The notes under the pieces are model-generated. The model was not told the DNA's origin, did not search any database, and saw nothing but the letters and a program-made list of their open reading frames with translations. A DNA stretch of 64,000 bases, from positions 25,841 to 89,840 of the forward strand of contig JAVBOK010000049.1 of assembly GCA_031550605.1 (NCBI GenBank), written 5' to 3'. Position numbers and translations under genes: made by a program. Origin of the DNA: FLUQ01 sp031550605 (GTDB lineage: Bacteria; Desulfobacterota; Desulfovibrionia; Desulfovibrionales; Desulfovibrionaceae). This document shows positions 43,303 through 51,577 of the stretch, piece by piece (the first letter of the stretch is position 1; each line of letters starts with the position of its first letter).

Positions 43303-44601
43303 ATGATCGATCGATATACCCGCCCCGCCATGGGCGCGCTGTGGACTCTGGACGCCCGCCTGCGGGCCTGGCTGGAAGTGGAACTGGCCGTCTGCCGGGC
43401 CTGGAACCGTCTGGGCGTCATCGACGACGCCACCCTCGCGGAAATCCTTGAAAAAGCCGACTTTGACACGCGGCGCGTGCTGGAAATCGAAGAGGAAACC
43501 CGCCACGACATCATCGCCTTTCTGACCGCGGTGGAGGAAAAGGTCGGCCCTGCCGCGCGTTTCATCCACCTGGGCTGCACCTCGTCGGATATGGGGGACA
43601 CGGCCAACGCGCTGCAGCTTTCCCGGGCCGGGGACATGATACTGAAAAGCCTGGACGGCCTGCTGGCGGTCATCAAGACGTTGGCCATGCGCCACAGGGG
43701 GCGGCTATGCATGGGCCGCACCCACGGCGTGCACGCCGAGCCGACCAGTTTCGGCCTGAAAATGGCCGGATTTTACGCCGAATTCATGCGCCACAGGGAA
43801 CGTTTTTCCCAGGCGGTCAAGGGTATCCGGGCGGGCAAGATTTCCGGGGCCGTGGGCACCTACGCCCTGGTTGATCCGGAAGTGGAGCGCATCGCCTGCG
43901 AGATCCTGGGCCTGGACGTGGATCCCGTGTCCACCCAGATCATCCAGCGGGACCGCTACGCCCACTACTTCACGGCCCTGGCCGTGATGGCCGGCGGGGT
44001 GGAGCGGCTGTGCGTGGAACTGCGCCATCTGCAGCGCACGGAGGTGCTGGAAGCGGAAGAAGGCTTTGCCAAAGGGCAGAAAGGGTCTTCCGCCATGCCG
44101 CACAAAAGGAACCCCATCTCCGCCGAGAACATGGCCGGCCTGTCCCGCCTGATCCGTTCCAACGCCCTGGCGGCCATGGAAAACATGGCCCTGTGGCACG
44201 AACGCGACATCAGCCATTCATCCGTCGAGCGGGTGATCATGCCCGATTCCACCATCCTGGCCGACTACGTGCTGAACCGTCTGGCGAAACTGCTGGACAA
44301 CCTGCGCGTCATTCCGGAAAACATGGAACGCAACCTGATGGCCTCTTACGGTCTCTTTTTTTCCCAGCGCGTGCTTATCGCCCTGGTGGAAGAAGCCAGG
44401 ATGCCCCGGCAGGAAGCGTACGTCCTGGTCCAGAAAATCGCCATGCAAAGCTGGGAGGGCAGACAATCTTTCCCCGACCTGGTGCGCGCGTCCGCGGACA
44501 TTGCCGGCCGCCTGTCCCCGGCGACCCTGGATGCCCTGTTCGACCCCAGAGGGTACCTGCGCCACGAAGATATGATTTTTGCCCGCGTGTTCGGGAAATA
44601 A
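43303..44601 (+). CDS. purB: Adenylosuccinate lyase
   Basis: 432 residues. The start codon follows AAGGAG. The fumarase-superfamily signature GSSAMPHKRNP is perfect (with SAENMAGLSRL after it), and MGRTHGVHAEPTSFGLK carries the catalytic His region. It cleaves SAICAR and adenylosuccinate in purine synthesis. pyrE follows by 10 bases and shares its transcript. Confidence 0.97.
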   Translation: MIDRYTRPAMGALWTLDARLRAWLEVELAVCRAWNRLGVIDDATLAEILEKADFDTRRVLEIEEETRHDIIAFLTAVEEKVGPAARFIHLGCTSSDMGDTANALQLSRAGDMILKSLDGLLAVIKTLAMRHRGRLCMGRTHGVHAEPTSFGLKMAGFYAEFMRHRERFSQAVKGIRAGKISGAVGTYALVDPEVERIACEILGLDVDPVSTQIIQRDRYAHYFTALAVMAGGVERLCVELRHLQRTEVLEAEEGFAKGQKGSSAMPHKRNPISAENMAGLSRLIRSNALAAMENMALWHERDISHSSVERVIMPDSTILADYVLNRLAKLLDNLRVIPENMERNLMASYGLFFSQRVLIALVEEARMPRQEAYVLVQKIAMQSWEGRQSFPDLVRASADIAGRLSPATLDALFDPRGYLRHEDMIFARVFGK

Positions 44602-44611
44602 AGGAAAAGCT

Positions 44612-45184
44612 ATGGACATGGACGTCACGGCCCTGAAGAAACGCCTGGCCCGCATTCTGGTGGAGCGTTCGTACATGGAAGGCGACTTTACCCTGGCCTC
44701 GGGCAGGAAGAGCGACTACTATTTCGACTGCCGCCAGACCTCGCTGCATCCGGAAGGGGCCTGGCTGATCGGATCCCTGTTCAACATCATGCTGGCCGAC
44801 CTGTCCGTGGCCGCGGTGGGGGGCATGACCATGGGGGCCGATCCGCTGATTTCCGCGACCAGCGTTCTTTCGCACATCCGGGGCCGTGCTCTGGCCGGGC
44901 TGATCGTGCGCAAGGCGGTCAAGGACCATGGCACGGGCCGCTACATAGAAGGCCTGGCCAATGTGCAACCCGGCGATTCCGTGGCCATGCTGGAGGATGT
45001 TGTCAGCACCGGCGGTTCTGTGTTAGAGGCATGCAAGCGTGTGCAGGATGCAGGCCTTTCCGTCGCCGTCATCTGTTCCGTCCTGGACAGGGGGGAAGGG
45101 GGGCGGGAAAAGCTGCTTGCTGCGGGTTTTACGTTACGAGCCATTTTTACGCGACCTGAACTGGTGGCCCTTGCGCGCCCGTAA
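44612..45184 (+). CDS. pyrE: Orotate phosphoribosyltransferase
   Basis: 190 residues. The PRPP-binding loop VAMLEDVVSTGGS and the N-terminal LASGRKSDYYFDCRQTSLHPEG are typical of PyrE. It makes orotidine 5'-phosphate in pyrimidine synthesis. AAAGGA precedes the ATG at 44612. A six-pair hairpin (45196-45210) follows the stop but lacks a U-tract. Confidence 0.96.
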   Translation: MDMDVTALKKRLARILVERSYMEGDFTLASGRKSDYYFDCRQTSLHPEGAWLIGSLFNIMLADLSVAAVGGMTMGADPLISATSVLSHIRGRALAGLIVRKAVKDHGTGRYIEGLANVQPGDSVAMLEDVVSTGGSVLEACKRVQDAGLSVAVICSVLDRGEGGREKLLAAGFTLRAIFTRPELVALARP

Positions 45185-45226
45185 ATCCGGCGCCGCCGGC
45201 ATCATGCCGGTTGGTGAAGGTTTCGC

Positions 45227-46759
45227 ATGACACAAACCTGGTACTGCCTTCGCGTTCTGCTTTGTTTGTTTGTCGTGACGGCGCTGCCGCCCGCCGCGTC
45301 TTCGGCTGCCCCGGCTGGCGGCCCCGGCGCCGACAGGCGGGATGCGGCGCAACCGTCCCACGCCGCGCGGGATTCCTCCGGTTGGCAGGCGGTGATCACG
45401 GGGCATTCCACGACGCCTCCGCGCATCGTGGCGGTGGACAAAACCCGCCAGACCCTTTTTCTGTTTGAACGCCACAGCCCGCTCCGCGTCGCCGGCCAGT
45501 ACGCGTGCACCACGGGGCAGGCGGACGGCGACAAACTGGTGCGCGGCGATCTGAAAACGCCGGAAGGCATTTATTTCGTTTCGCAAAAACTGTCTTCCGG
45601 TCTTGATTTCGTCAAGTACGGCAACGAAGCGTACACGCTGAACTATCCCAACCCGGTGGACCGGCTGCGCAAAAAAACCGGATACGGCATCTGGATACAC
45701 GGCCGGGGCACCCCGATCATACCCAAGGAAACCCAGGGCTGCGTGGCCATGAACAACGGGGATATCGCCGTTCTGGGCAAGGAATTGCTGCCCGGCACCC
45801 CTGTGGCCCTGGCCTCCGCGGTCAATTTCAGCCCTGTGGCTCCCGCGCAGGACAAGAATCTGCTGGCTTCGCTTGAAAAGCGGACGTACGCCTGGGCAAA
45901 GGCCTGGACCAGCCGGTCCCGGACCATGTTCGACTACTATGACCCCGAGGCGTACGGCATCGCCCAGGGTGAAAGTTTCAGCGCGTTCCGCGCGCAGAAA
46001 GAACGGCTGTTCAAGCAGCTGCCCTGGATCGATACCAGGGTGCGCGACGTGCAGACCCTGCAGGGGCCGGGGTACTGGGTGACCTGGTTCCAGCAGGATT
46101 ACCGCGCGCCCAATCTGTCCGCCAAAGGCGTGCGCCGCCTGTACTGGCAGCGGGACGCCAGGGGGGAGATGCGCATTGTGGGCATGGAATGGGCGCCGCA
46201 CCTTTCCGGCACCCTGATCGCAAGCCTTGGCGGCGCGGGGGGCGAAGCGGCGAATCCGCCGGTGGAGGCAAGCCCCCGCAGCGAAGAGGACATGCCGGCC
46301 GGCCGGGTTCCGGCGCCCGTCGCGTCCGCCGCACAGGCCGCACCGGCCGCGCCTGCCGCGCCTGCCGCACAGGCCGCGCCTGCCGATCCCGCTGCGGCGG
46401 CGGAAAAGGCCGCCGTGGAGGGCGCGGCGTTTATCGAGGCCTGGCGCAAGGCCTGGGAAAGCGGGGACCGCAAGGCCTACATGGCGTGTTACGACAAGAA
46501 CGCGGTGCAAGGGGCGCGCAAAGGCGCGGCCGCCATTGAAGAGCACAAAAGAACCGTGTGGGCCAAGAATCCGCCCCGGCGGGTGAAGTTGAACAATGTG
46601 CGCATTACGGTCACTTCCGGCGGCATCGCCGCCGACATGTTCCAGGAATATGCCGATACAAGCGGATTTGCGGACAAAGGCGTGAAAACCCTGAACCTGA
46701 AGCGGACGAATGCTTCCTGGCGCATTACGCAGGAAGAATGGAGTCCCCATACGCCATGA
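45227..46759 (+). CDS. L,D-transpeptidase with NTF2-like domains (Cds6-type)
   Basis: 510 residues with a signal peptide (about 1-27). The YkuD catalytic domain covers about 65-195. The histidine and cysteine are H158 in IHGRGTP and C172 in TQGCVAMNNGD. The residue two before Cys is Gln, where the typical motif has His (SHGC). Two repeats resembling NTF2/Cds6 folds follow (about 205-320 and 395-508), separated by a linker of duplicated AAQAAPA units. L,D-transpeptidases cross-link peptidoglycan or attach lipoproteins to it in the periplasm. The stop overlaps the next start (ATGA), so that membrane protein is co-produced and likely a partner. Confidence 0.9.
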   Translation: MTQTWYCLRVLLCLFVVTALPPAASSAAPAGGPGADRRDAAQPSHAARDSSGWQAVITGHSTTPPRIVAVDKTRQTLFLFERHSPLRVAGQYACTTGQADGDKLVRGDLKTPEGIYFVSQKLSSGLDFVKYGNEAYTLNYPNPVDRLRKKTGYGIWIHGRGTPIIPKETQGCVAMNNGDIAVLGKELLPGTPVALASAVNFSPVAPAQDKNLLASLEKRTYAWAKAWTSRSRTMFDYYDPEAYGIAQGESFSAFRAQKERLFKQLPWIDTRVRDVQTLQGPGYWVTWFQQDYRAPNLSAKGVRRLYWQRDARGEMRIVGMEWAPHLSGTLIASLGGAGGEAANPPVEASPRSEEDMPAGRVPAPVASAAQAAPAAPAAPAAQAAPADPAAAAEKAAVEGAAFIEAWRKAWESGDRKAYMACYDKNAVQGARKGAAAIEEHKRTVWAKNPPRRVKLNNVRITVTSGGIAADMFQEYADTSGFADKGVKTLNLKRTNASWRITQEEWSPHTP

Positions 46760-47622
46760 AACCGGTAATCAAGAAACAGACCATCTACAGCCTGCTTCTG
46801 ATGCGGGACGACTGCGGCGTGCGGCGTTTTCGCGTCCGGGCTTTCTGGCTGAAGTTTTTGTTCTGTTTTCTCCTGCTGTTCTGCGCGGCCTTCGGCGTGT
46901 CCGGATACCTTGCGCACAGCTACTGGAAAAAATACGCCGAATTGCAGGAAGAACACCGCGATTTGCAGCGCCAGTACGCCGAAATTCGCCGCCGGCTGGA
47001 GCCGCTGGCCTATCTGGAGAAAATGCGGGAACTGGGCCAGAGCCGTTTTTCCGTTGAAGCAAGCGGAGCCAACGGCGTGGCCGGGGCCAACGCGACCATC
47101 AGCGCGGTGGTGCCTTTTCCCCGGGCCAATCAGACCCTTGCCGCGGGTTCGGCCGCGTCGCCTTCGGGCAACGGCGCGCCCGGCGCGGGGCCGGCTGCCG
47201 CCACGCCCGCCGCGGGCCCGGCCAGAAACCAGACCCAGCCGGTTCCTTCTGCCCAGGCCGCGGCGCAGACGCCGGAGGCGGCGGCCCAGATTGATCCCGC
47301 CCATCCGGCGAAAATAGCCAACGTCTCCCTGCGCGCGGCCGGCACGACGCGCATCCGCATCGCTTTTGACCTCAGCAACCAGGACCCGCAGCAAACGCTG
47401 GGCGGCCGGGTTGCCCTGGCTGTGGTCACCAATGCGGGCGCGGTCGCCGAAATCACCCAGGTGGACCGGGCGGAATTGAGTTTCCTGATCGCCCGCTACA
47501 AGAGAATCAGCACCACCTTCGCCCTGCCCCAGAATATCCAGACCACGGACGTGGCCGCCGTGCAGATATCCCTTTCCGGCGACAACGTGCCGCCCTATTC
47601 CGAGCGCTTCCCCATGCAGTAG
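46756..47622 (+). CDS. Membrane-anchored coiled-coil protein coupled to the L,D-transpeptidase
   Basis: 288 residues. One membrane helix (about 31-55, FWLKFLFCFLLLFCAAFGV) is followed by a coiled coil (about 58-90, SYWKKYAELQEEHRDLQRQY), an Ala/Pro/Gly-rich linker and a C-terminal beta-rich domain (about 185-285, NVSLRAAGTTRIRIAFDLSN). It would face the periplasm. The start overlaps the transpeptidase stop by 4 bases. No family name recognised. The arrangement suggests a scaffold or regulator of cell-wall cross-linking, which is an inference. Confidence 0.82.
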   Translation: MKPVIKKQTIYSLLLMRDDCGVRRFRVRAFWLKFLFCFLLLFCAAFGVSGYLAHSYWKKYAELQEEHRDLQRQYAEIRRRLEPLAYLEKMRELGQSRFSVEASGANGVAGANATISAVVPFPRANQTLAAGSAASPSGNGAPGAGPAAATPAAGPARNQTQPVPSAQAAAQTPEAAAQIDPAHPAKIANVSLRAAGTTRIRIAFDLSNQDPQQTLGGRVALAVVTNAGAVAEITQVDRAELSFLIARYKRISTTFALPQNIQTTDVAAVQISLSGDNVPPYSERFPMQ

Positions 47623-47654
47623 GCGTCAGGATTCTTTTGCCCTCCGTCCGCGAT

Positions 47655-47763
47655 CCCTTCGCTGCGAGCGGTGCGACCGCTGCGAGCGGTGCGGCCGCCG
47701 CGGGCGGCTGCTTCGCCGCCCTCCGTATCCGCCGGAGCATCGTGGCCGGGACACTGCTCTAAA
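47655..47763 (+). repeat. Dispersed repeat B with three 18-bp units
   Basis: Contains three tandem 18-bp units (47661-47714, GCTGCGAGCGGTGCGACC type) followed by GCCGCCCTCCGTATCCGCCG and GAGCAT. It fills the gap before the flagellin-like gene. Confidence 0.7.
47743..47758 (+). promoter_or_regulatory. Weak sigma-54 promoter candidate at the repeat B edge
   Basis: TGGCCGGGACACTGCT has GG and GC 10 bases apart but deviates from the consensus at three positions and overlaps a repeat B copy. It lies 62 bases before the flagellin-like gene. Confidence 0.25.
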
Positions 47764-47820
47764 CTTTCCCCGTGATCCCGCCGATACGAGAGATGTCGCA
47801 GAATGTCTCGGGAGGCGGGC

Positions 47821-48693
47821 ATGTCGTCGTCACCATCACTACGTTTGCAAACCCTGGCCCTGCTGGGCCGGCAGTTCCTTGCCCAGGCCATTGCCGACGG
47901 GGGCAGCCTTGACGAGGTCATCGCCGGCACCTTGCTGCACCCCCGGCCGCAAAGCGGCCGGGAAACGGCCGCCGCCGCCCTGACCGGCCGCATCCGGTCC
48001 GACGCGGGCATGTTGCGCCAGGCCTCGCAAAACGCGGAAGAAGGCGTTTCCATCGCGAAAATCGCCCAGGGCGCGGCCACATCCGTTGAAAACATCCTGA
48101 CGAAGATGCAAACCATCGCCCAGGCGGTCAAAAACGGCGAAAGCACGGCGGCTGACGCGGCGGGCGCGTACAACAGCCTGGCTTCGAATCTGAAGGGCAT
48201 TGTTTCCGGAACGCGGTACAACGGCATGGCGCTGCTGGACAAGGACGGCTGGGCCGGGGACGAGCGTCTGGCCCGGTCCGGGGACGGCGGGACAGCGGAG
48301 TTGTCCCTGCAGATGGGCGGCGCGCCGTCCGGTTTTACCCTGTACGATTTGTCGGATCTGAAAAATTTCAACGCCGCGGCGGACCTGGACCCGGCGAACC
48401 TCGACGCTACCCTGGGCACGCTGTCCGAACGCGCCGGCACGGCGAAAACTCTGGCCTCCGGATACCGGGTCATGGCCGGAACCTATGCCAACGAGGCCAA
48501 AAGCCTGGACCACCAGGCGGGCATCCTGGCCGTCACGGCGGCCAGGGCCCAGGCAGGCGCGGCGGAGGCGGACGCGGCCCAGGCCGCCAGAACGGGCAAA
48601 ACCCCGGACGGCATGTCCGAAAGCCTGATCCGCAGCATGCTGCTGGACATGCTGCTGCGCGATCAGGGCAGACTGGTGGACGCGAAGTCGTAG
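47821..48693 (+). CDS. Flagellin-like protein
   Basis: 290 residues. GGAGG lies 5 bases before the ATG at 47821. The segment about 55-140 (ALTGRIRSDAGMLRQASQNA then EEGVSIAKIAQGAATSVENI, TKMQTIAQAVKNG and GTRYNGMALLD) aligns with the D1 helix region of flagellins, and the C-terminal 90 residues are again helical (TLSERAGTAKTLASGYRVMA). The canonical N-terminal MxINxN and C-terminal VLAQAN ends are missing. It could be a minor filament component, a hook-filament junction protein or a secreted helper. No flagellar genes adjoin. Confidence 0.7.
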   Translation: MSSSPSLRLQTLALLGRQFLAQAIADGGSLDEVIAGTLLHPRPQSGRETAAAALTGRIRSDAGMLRQASQNAEEGVSIAKIAQGAATSVENILTKMQTIAQAVKNGESTAADAAGAYNSLASNLKGIVSGTRYNGMALLDKDGWAGDERLARSGDGGTAELSLQMGGAPSGFTLYDLSDLKNFNAAADLDPANLDATLGTLSERAGTAKTLASGYRVMAGTYANEAKSLDHQAGILAVTAARAQAGAAEADAAQAARTGKTPDGMSESLIRSMLLDMLLRDQGRLVDAKS

Positions 48694-48766
48694 CTTTTCA
48701 CAACCATCTTGACCGGAAGGCGGGACAGGCATACCACGCGGTGAATCTTTCATCGCGAGGTGTCCC

Positions 48767-49120
48767 GTGTCGTTTTCCATGCCCGTGCCGGCGCTGACCG
48801 TCGGCCTGCTTTTCTGTTCCAACCTGTTCATGACTCTGGCCTGGTACGGGCACCTCAAGTACCGGTCCTCCTCGCTGATCCTGGTCATCCTGACCAGCTG
48901 GGGCATCGCCTTTTTCGAGTACTGCCTGCAGGTTCCGGCCAACCGTTACGGCTACGGCCATTTCAACGCCACGGAACTGAAAACCATCCAGGAAGTGCTG
49001 TCGCTGTCCATCTTCATGTTTTTTTCCGTGTTCTACCTGGGGGAATCATTCAAGTGGAATTATCTTGTCGGGTTCGCCCTGATCGTCGTGGCCACGGTGG
49101 TAATTTTCCGGGAATGGTGA
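48767..49120 (+). CDS. DMT-superfamily DUF486 membrane protein
   Basis: 117 residues with four membrane helices. The centre reads SWGIAFFEYCLQVPANRYGY, the DUF486 hallmark. Start is a GTG at 48767 (GAGG upstream), with an ATG at 48779 as alternative. Small multidrug-resistance-like in size, but transport is unproven. Confidence 0.85.
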   Translation: MSFSMPVPALTVGLLFCSNLFMTLAWYGHLKYRSSSLILVILTSWGIAFFEYCLQVPANRYGYGHFNATELKTIQEVLSLSIFMFFSVFYLGESFKWNYLVGFALIVVATVVIFREW

Positions 49121-49131
49121 GCAGGGGATCG

Positions 49132-49728
49132 TCAGCGCGCCCCCGGCGGAGCGGAACGGGCGGTTCCCGCGGGGGACGGGTTGCCCGCCGGCACCAGAAC
49201 GGAGGATGCGGAGCGGCCTGAAGGGGTTGCGCTGGAAGAACCCTTCCGCCGTCTCGGGACGGCAGGCGCGGCCTGTGCGGCAGGCGCGGCCTGTGCGGCA
49301 GAGCCGGAAAGGATCGCGGCCGGCGGGCGCTGCGGCGCGTTTCGGGCCGGGGCGGGTTTTTCCGGCGCGGGACGCGTCCGCGCCGGTTTCGCCTGCCGCA
49401 GCAGGGCGCGCAGTTCCGTCGTCCGCGCGTCTGTCGCGCGGGCGTACCCTTCGGCAAGGGGCAGGCTGTTTTCGGCGGCCAGGCGCCGGGCCTGATTTTC
49501 ACGCTCCGTATCAAGCCATGCGCGTTGTCCGGCAAGCACGGCGGCGAAACGCTCTTTGGGCAGGCCGAGCCGGATTTCCTTCCAGACCGCCGCCAGTCGC
49601 GCGTCCGCCGCGGCAAAGGCCGGGGACGCGCGCAACAGCTCCGCGTATTCGGTCTTGCTCATGCACGGGGCCGGGGTCGGCAGCAGCAGAAAAAGAAAAA
49701 GCGCCGCGCTCCATAATTTTTGCGGCAT
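49132..49728 (-). CDS. LprI-like periplasmic protein
   Basis: 198 residues with a signal peptide (about 1-22). Residues about 25-95 (YAELLRASPAFAAADARLAA then VWKEI, FAAVLAGQRAWLDTERENQA) match the lysozyme-inhibitor LprI N-terminal/DUF1311 fold. The rest is an Ala/Pro/Arg-rich tail with duplicated AAQAAPA units coded by 18-bp repeats. GGAGA precedes the ATG. The usual DUF1311 cysteines are not conserved, so inhibitor activity is uncertain. Converges with the DUF486 gene at 11 bases. Confidence 0.75.
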   Translation of the reverse strand: MPQKLWSAALFLFLLLPTPAPCMSKTEYAELLRASPAFAAADARLAAVWKEIRLGLPKERFAAVLAGQRAWLDTERENQARRLAAENSLPLAEGYARATDARTTELRALLRQAKPARTRPAPEKPAPARNAPQRPPAAILSGSAAQAAPAAQAAPAVPRRRKGSSSATPSGRSASSVLVPAGNPSPAGTARSAPPGAR

Positions 49729-49783
49729 GGTTTCTCCGTAAACGCGGCGGCGGACGCACAGCCCGCCGGGTTGCGGGCGCCGT

Positions 49784-50683
49784 TCAGTCCCTGACGGCGG
49801 TCCAGCTGCCGACGATCCCCATCAGGGCGGGCACGGCCACGAGCAGCACCGCCAGTTCCAGAGGCAGAAAACGGATCTCCATCATCAGGGGCGGGAAATT
49901 GAGCACATCCTTGATGCGGCCGTGCATGAAATGCAGCAGGGCCAGGGCAAAGCAGCCGCCCAGGGCGCCCTGCGCCGCGCCGCTCACCAGCAGCGGCAGG
50001 CGGATATACCAGGTGAAGGCCCCCACCAGACGCAGGATTTCCACCTCCTGGCTGCGGGAAAGCAGGGACAGGCGGATGGTGTTGCCCACCACCAGCGCCA
50101 GGACAAGGCATAAAAAGCCGATGGACGGCCACATTACGTACCGGCTGATCTTGCGCCAGGCCTGCCCCAGTTCGTCCCGCAGAGGGGTCGCGGCCACGCG
50201 TTCCACGCCGGAAAGGGTTTTCAGGTAGTCCGTGACCTCGGTCAGCCAGATCTCGAAATTCTCGTCCTTGGGCACAAAGGTGATCAGGGCCGTGGGCGGC
50301 AGAGGGTTCTTTTCGCCCAGCACGGGGAAGGACCGGGCCAGGGCGTTGCCCGTTTTTTCCGTCCGTCCCAGGCGCTGGCTCAGGCTTTTCAGGGCCTCTT
50401 CGGGGGTGAAGGTCTGAATGCGGACAAAACCCGGCACATGGCGCACGCCGTCCCATTGCGAGCGCACGGCCGCCATGTCCGAGCCGGTTTTCCAATAGAC
50501 CTGGAACGCCGTTTCCCCGCGCACGGTGCCCAACTGGTGGTTCAGGGTCACCAGGGCCATCAGGAACAGGCCGGACAGAAAAGCCACCAGGGTCACGGCC
50601 GCAAGGGTCAGGGCCTGGGCCCAGGGGTTGAGCCCCAGGTCGCGAAACCCCTGCAGGACCAGGCGGAAGAGGATGCGGATCAT
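49784..50683 (-). CDS. ftsX: Cell division permease FtsX
   Basis: 299 residues with four membrane helices (one at 23-45, three at about 170-290) and a periplasmic loop of about 120 residues between them, the FtsX arrangement. SLLSRSQEVEILRLVGAF is the family coupling segment. It works with FtsE at the division site to activate peptidoglycan hydrolases. Its start overlaps the ftsE stop by 4 bases. Confidence 0.93.
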   Translation of the reverse strand: MIRILFRLVLQGFRDLGLNPWAQALTLAAVTLVAFLSGLFLMALVTLNHQLGTVRGETAFQVYWKTGSDMAAVRSQWDGVRHVPGFVRIQTFTPEEALKSLSQRLGRTEKTGNALARSFPVLGEKNPLPPTALITFVPKDENFEIWLTEVTDYLKTLSGVERVAATPLRDELGQAWRKISRYVMWPSIGFLCLVLALVVGNTIRLSLLSRSQEVEILRLVGAFTWYIRLPLLVSGAAQGALGGCFALALLHFMHGRIKDVLNFPPLMMEIRFLPLELAVLLVAVPALMGIVGSWTAVRD

Positions 50684-51387
50684 GCCGTTTCCTCCCGGTC
50701 CGCCCTGCGGGTAAGCAGAGCACCCGGCCAGCTGGCGTAAGTGATCATGCCTTCCTCCAGCCGCATCAGCCGCGCGGAAGGGTGGCGGCGCAAAAGCTCA
50801 TGGCTGTGGGTGGCAAAGATAATGGTCGTGCCGTAAGCCTGAAACTGCATGAACAGGTCCATCAGCCGCAGAGAAAGCTCCGGGTCCAGGTTGCCCGTGG
50901 GCTCGTCCGCCAGCAGCACCTGCGGGTTGACCACAAAGGACCGCGCCACGGCCACGCGCTGCTGTTCGCCGCCCGACAGTTCGCCGCACAGGGTGGTCAG
51001 GCGGTTGTCCAGGTTCAGGGCCTTGGCCACGGCCCGCACCCGGCGGTCCACGTGCAGGGGAGCCAGCCCGCGCACCTCAAGGGGCAGGGCGATATTGGCC
51101 GTGACCGTGCGGTCGGCCAGAATTTTGAAATCCTGAAAAACGACGCTGACCTGACGCCGCAGCAGGGGCACCTGCTTTTTCGTCAGGTTTTTCAGCGAAA
51201 ACCCCGCCATATGCGCTTCCCCCCGCTGCAGGGGCAGCGCGCCGTACAGCAGCCGCAGCAGAGTCGTCTTGCCCGCTCCGGACGGACCGGACAAAAAAAG
51301 GAAATCCCCTTTGCCCAGGCTGAAGGTGCAATCCTTCAGCGCCCAGAATGGGCCGAAAGTGTGCGATACGTGAGCGACCTTGATCAT
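50680..51387 (-). CDS. ftsE: Cell division ATP-binding protein FtsE
   Basis: 235 residues. Walker A GPSGAGKTT (34-42), Q-loop VVFQDFKIL, signature LSGGEQQR, Walker B VLLADEPTGNLD and the ATHS switch. The order ftsE-ftsX with overlap and the VFQDFKIL Q-loop identify FtsE rather than LolD. It drives FtsX. The C-terminal 20 residues are longer than in E. coli. The ATG has a weak ribosome binding site. Confidence 0.93.
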   Translation of the reverse strand: MIKVAHVSHTFGPFWALKDCTFSLGKGDFLFLSGPSGAGKTTLLRLLYGALPLQRGEAHMAGFSLKNLTKKQVPLLRRQVSVVFQDFKILADRTVTANIALPLEVRGLAPLHVDRRVRAVAKALNLDNRLTTLCGELSGGEQQRVAVARSFVVNPQVLLADEPTGNLDPELSLRLMDLFMQFQAYGTTIIFATHSHELLRRHPSARLMRLEEGMITYASWPGALLTRRADREETA

Positions 51388-51469
51388 GGGTGCGGTGTTC
51401 CGGATGCCGTTGCGTTACAGGCGGTGCATAGCACGTTTTCAAAGCGGCCGCAAAGCCGCTGTGGCAAGG

Positions 51470-51577
51470 AAATGCGGATGCGCTGGCCCTGCGGCGCGCG
51501 AAGGTATCGCGGGCCGCGCCGGGCGGCTGCTCCGCCGCGCCGCGTGTCCGCCGGCGCGTCGCCGGAATGAAGATGCT
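51470..51577 (+). repeat. Dispersed repeat B, copy beside corA
   Basis: GC-rich element ending GGCTGCTCCGCCGCGCCGCG, TGTCCGCCGG, then GATGCTCTA. The last bases form the corA stop codon, so the element directly abuts the 3' end of corA. Confidence 0.5.

Noticed and set aside
47661..47714. 18-bp tandem units as a possible CRISPR array
   Set aside because: The units are contiguous with no spacers and no cas genes are near; they belong to repeat B.
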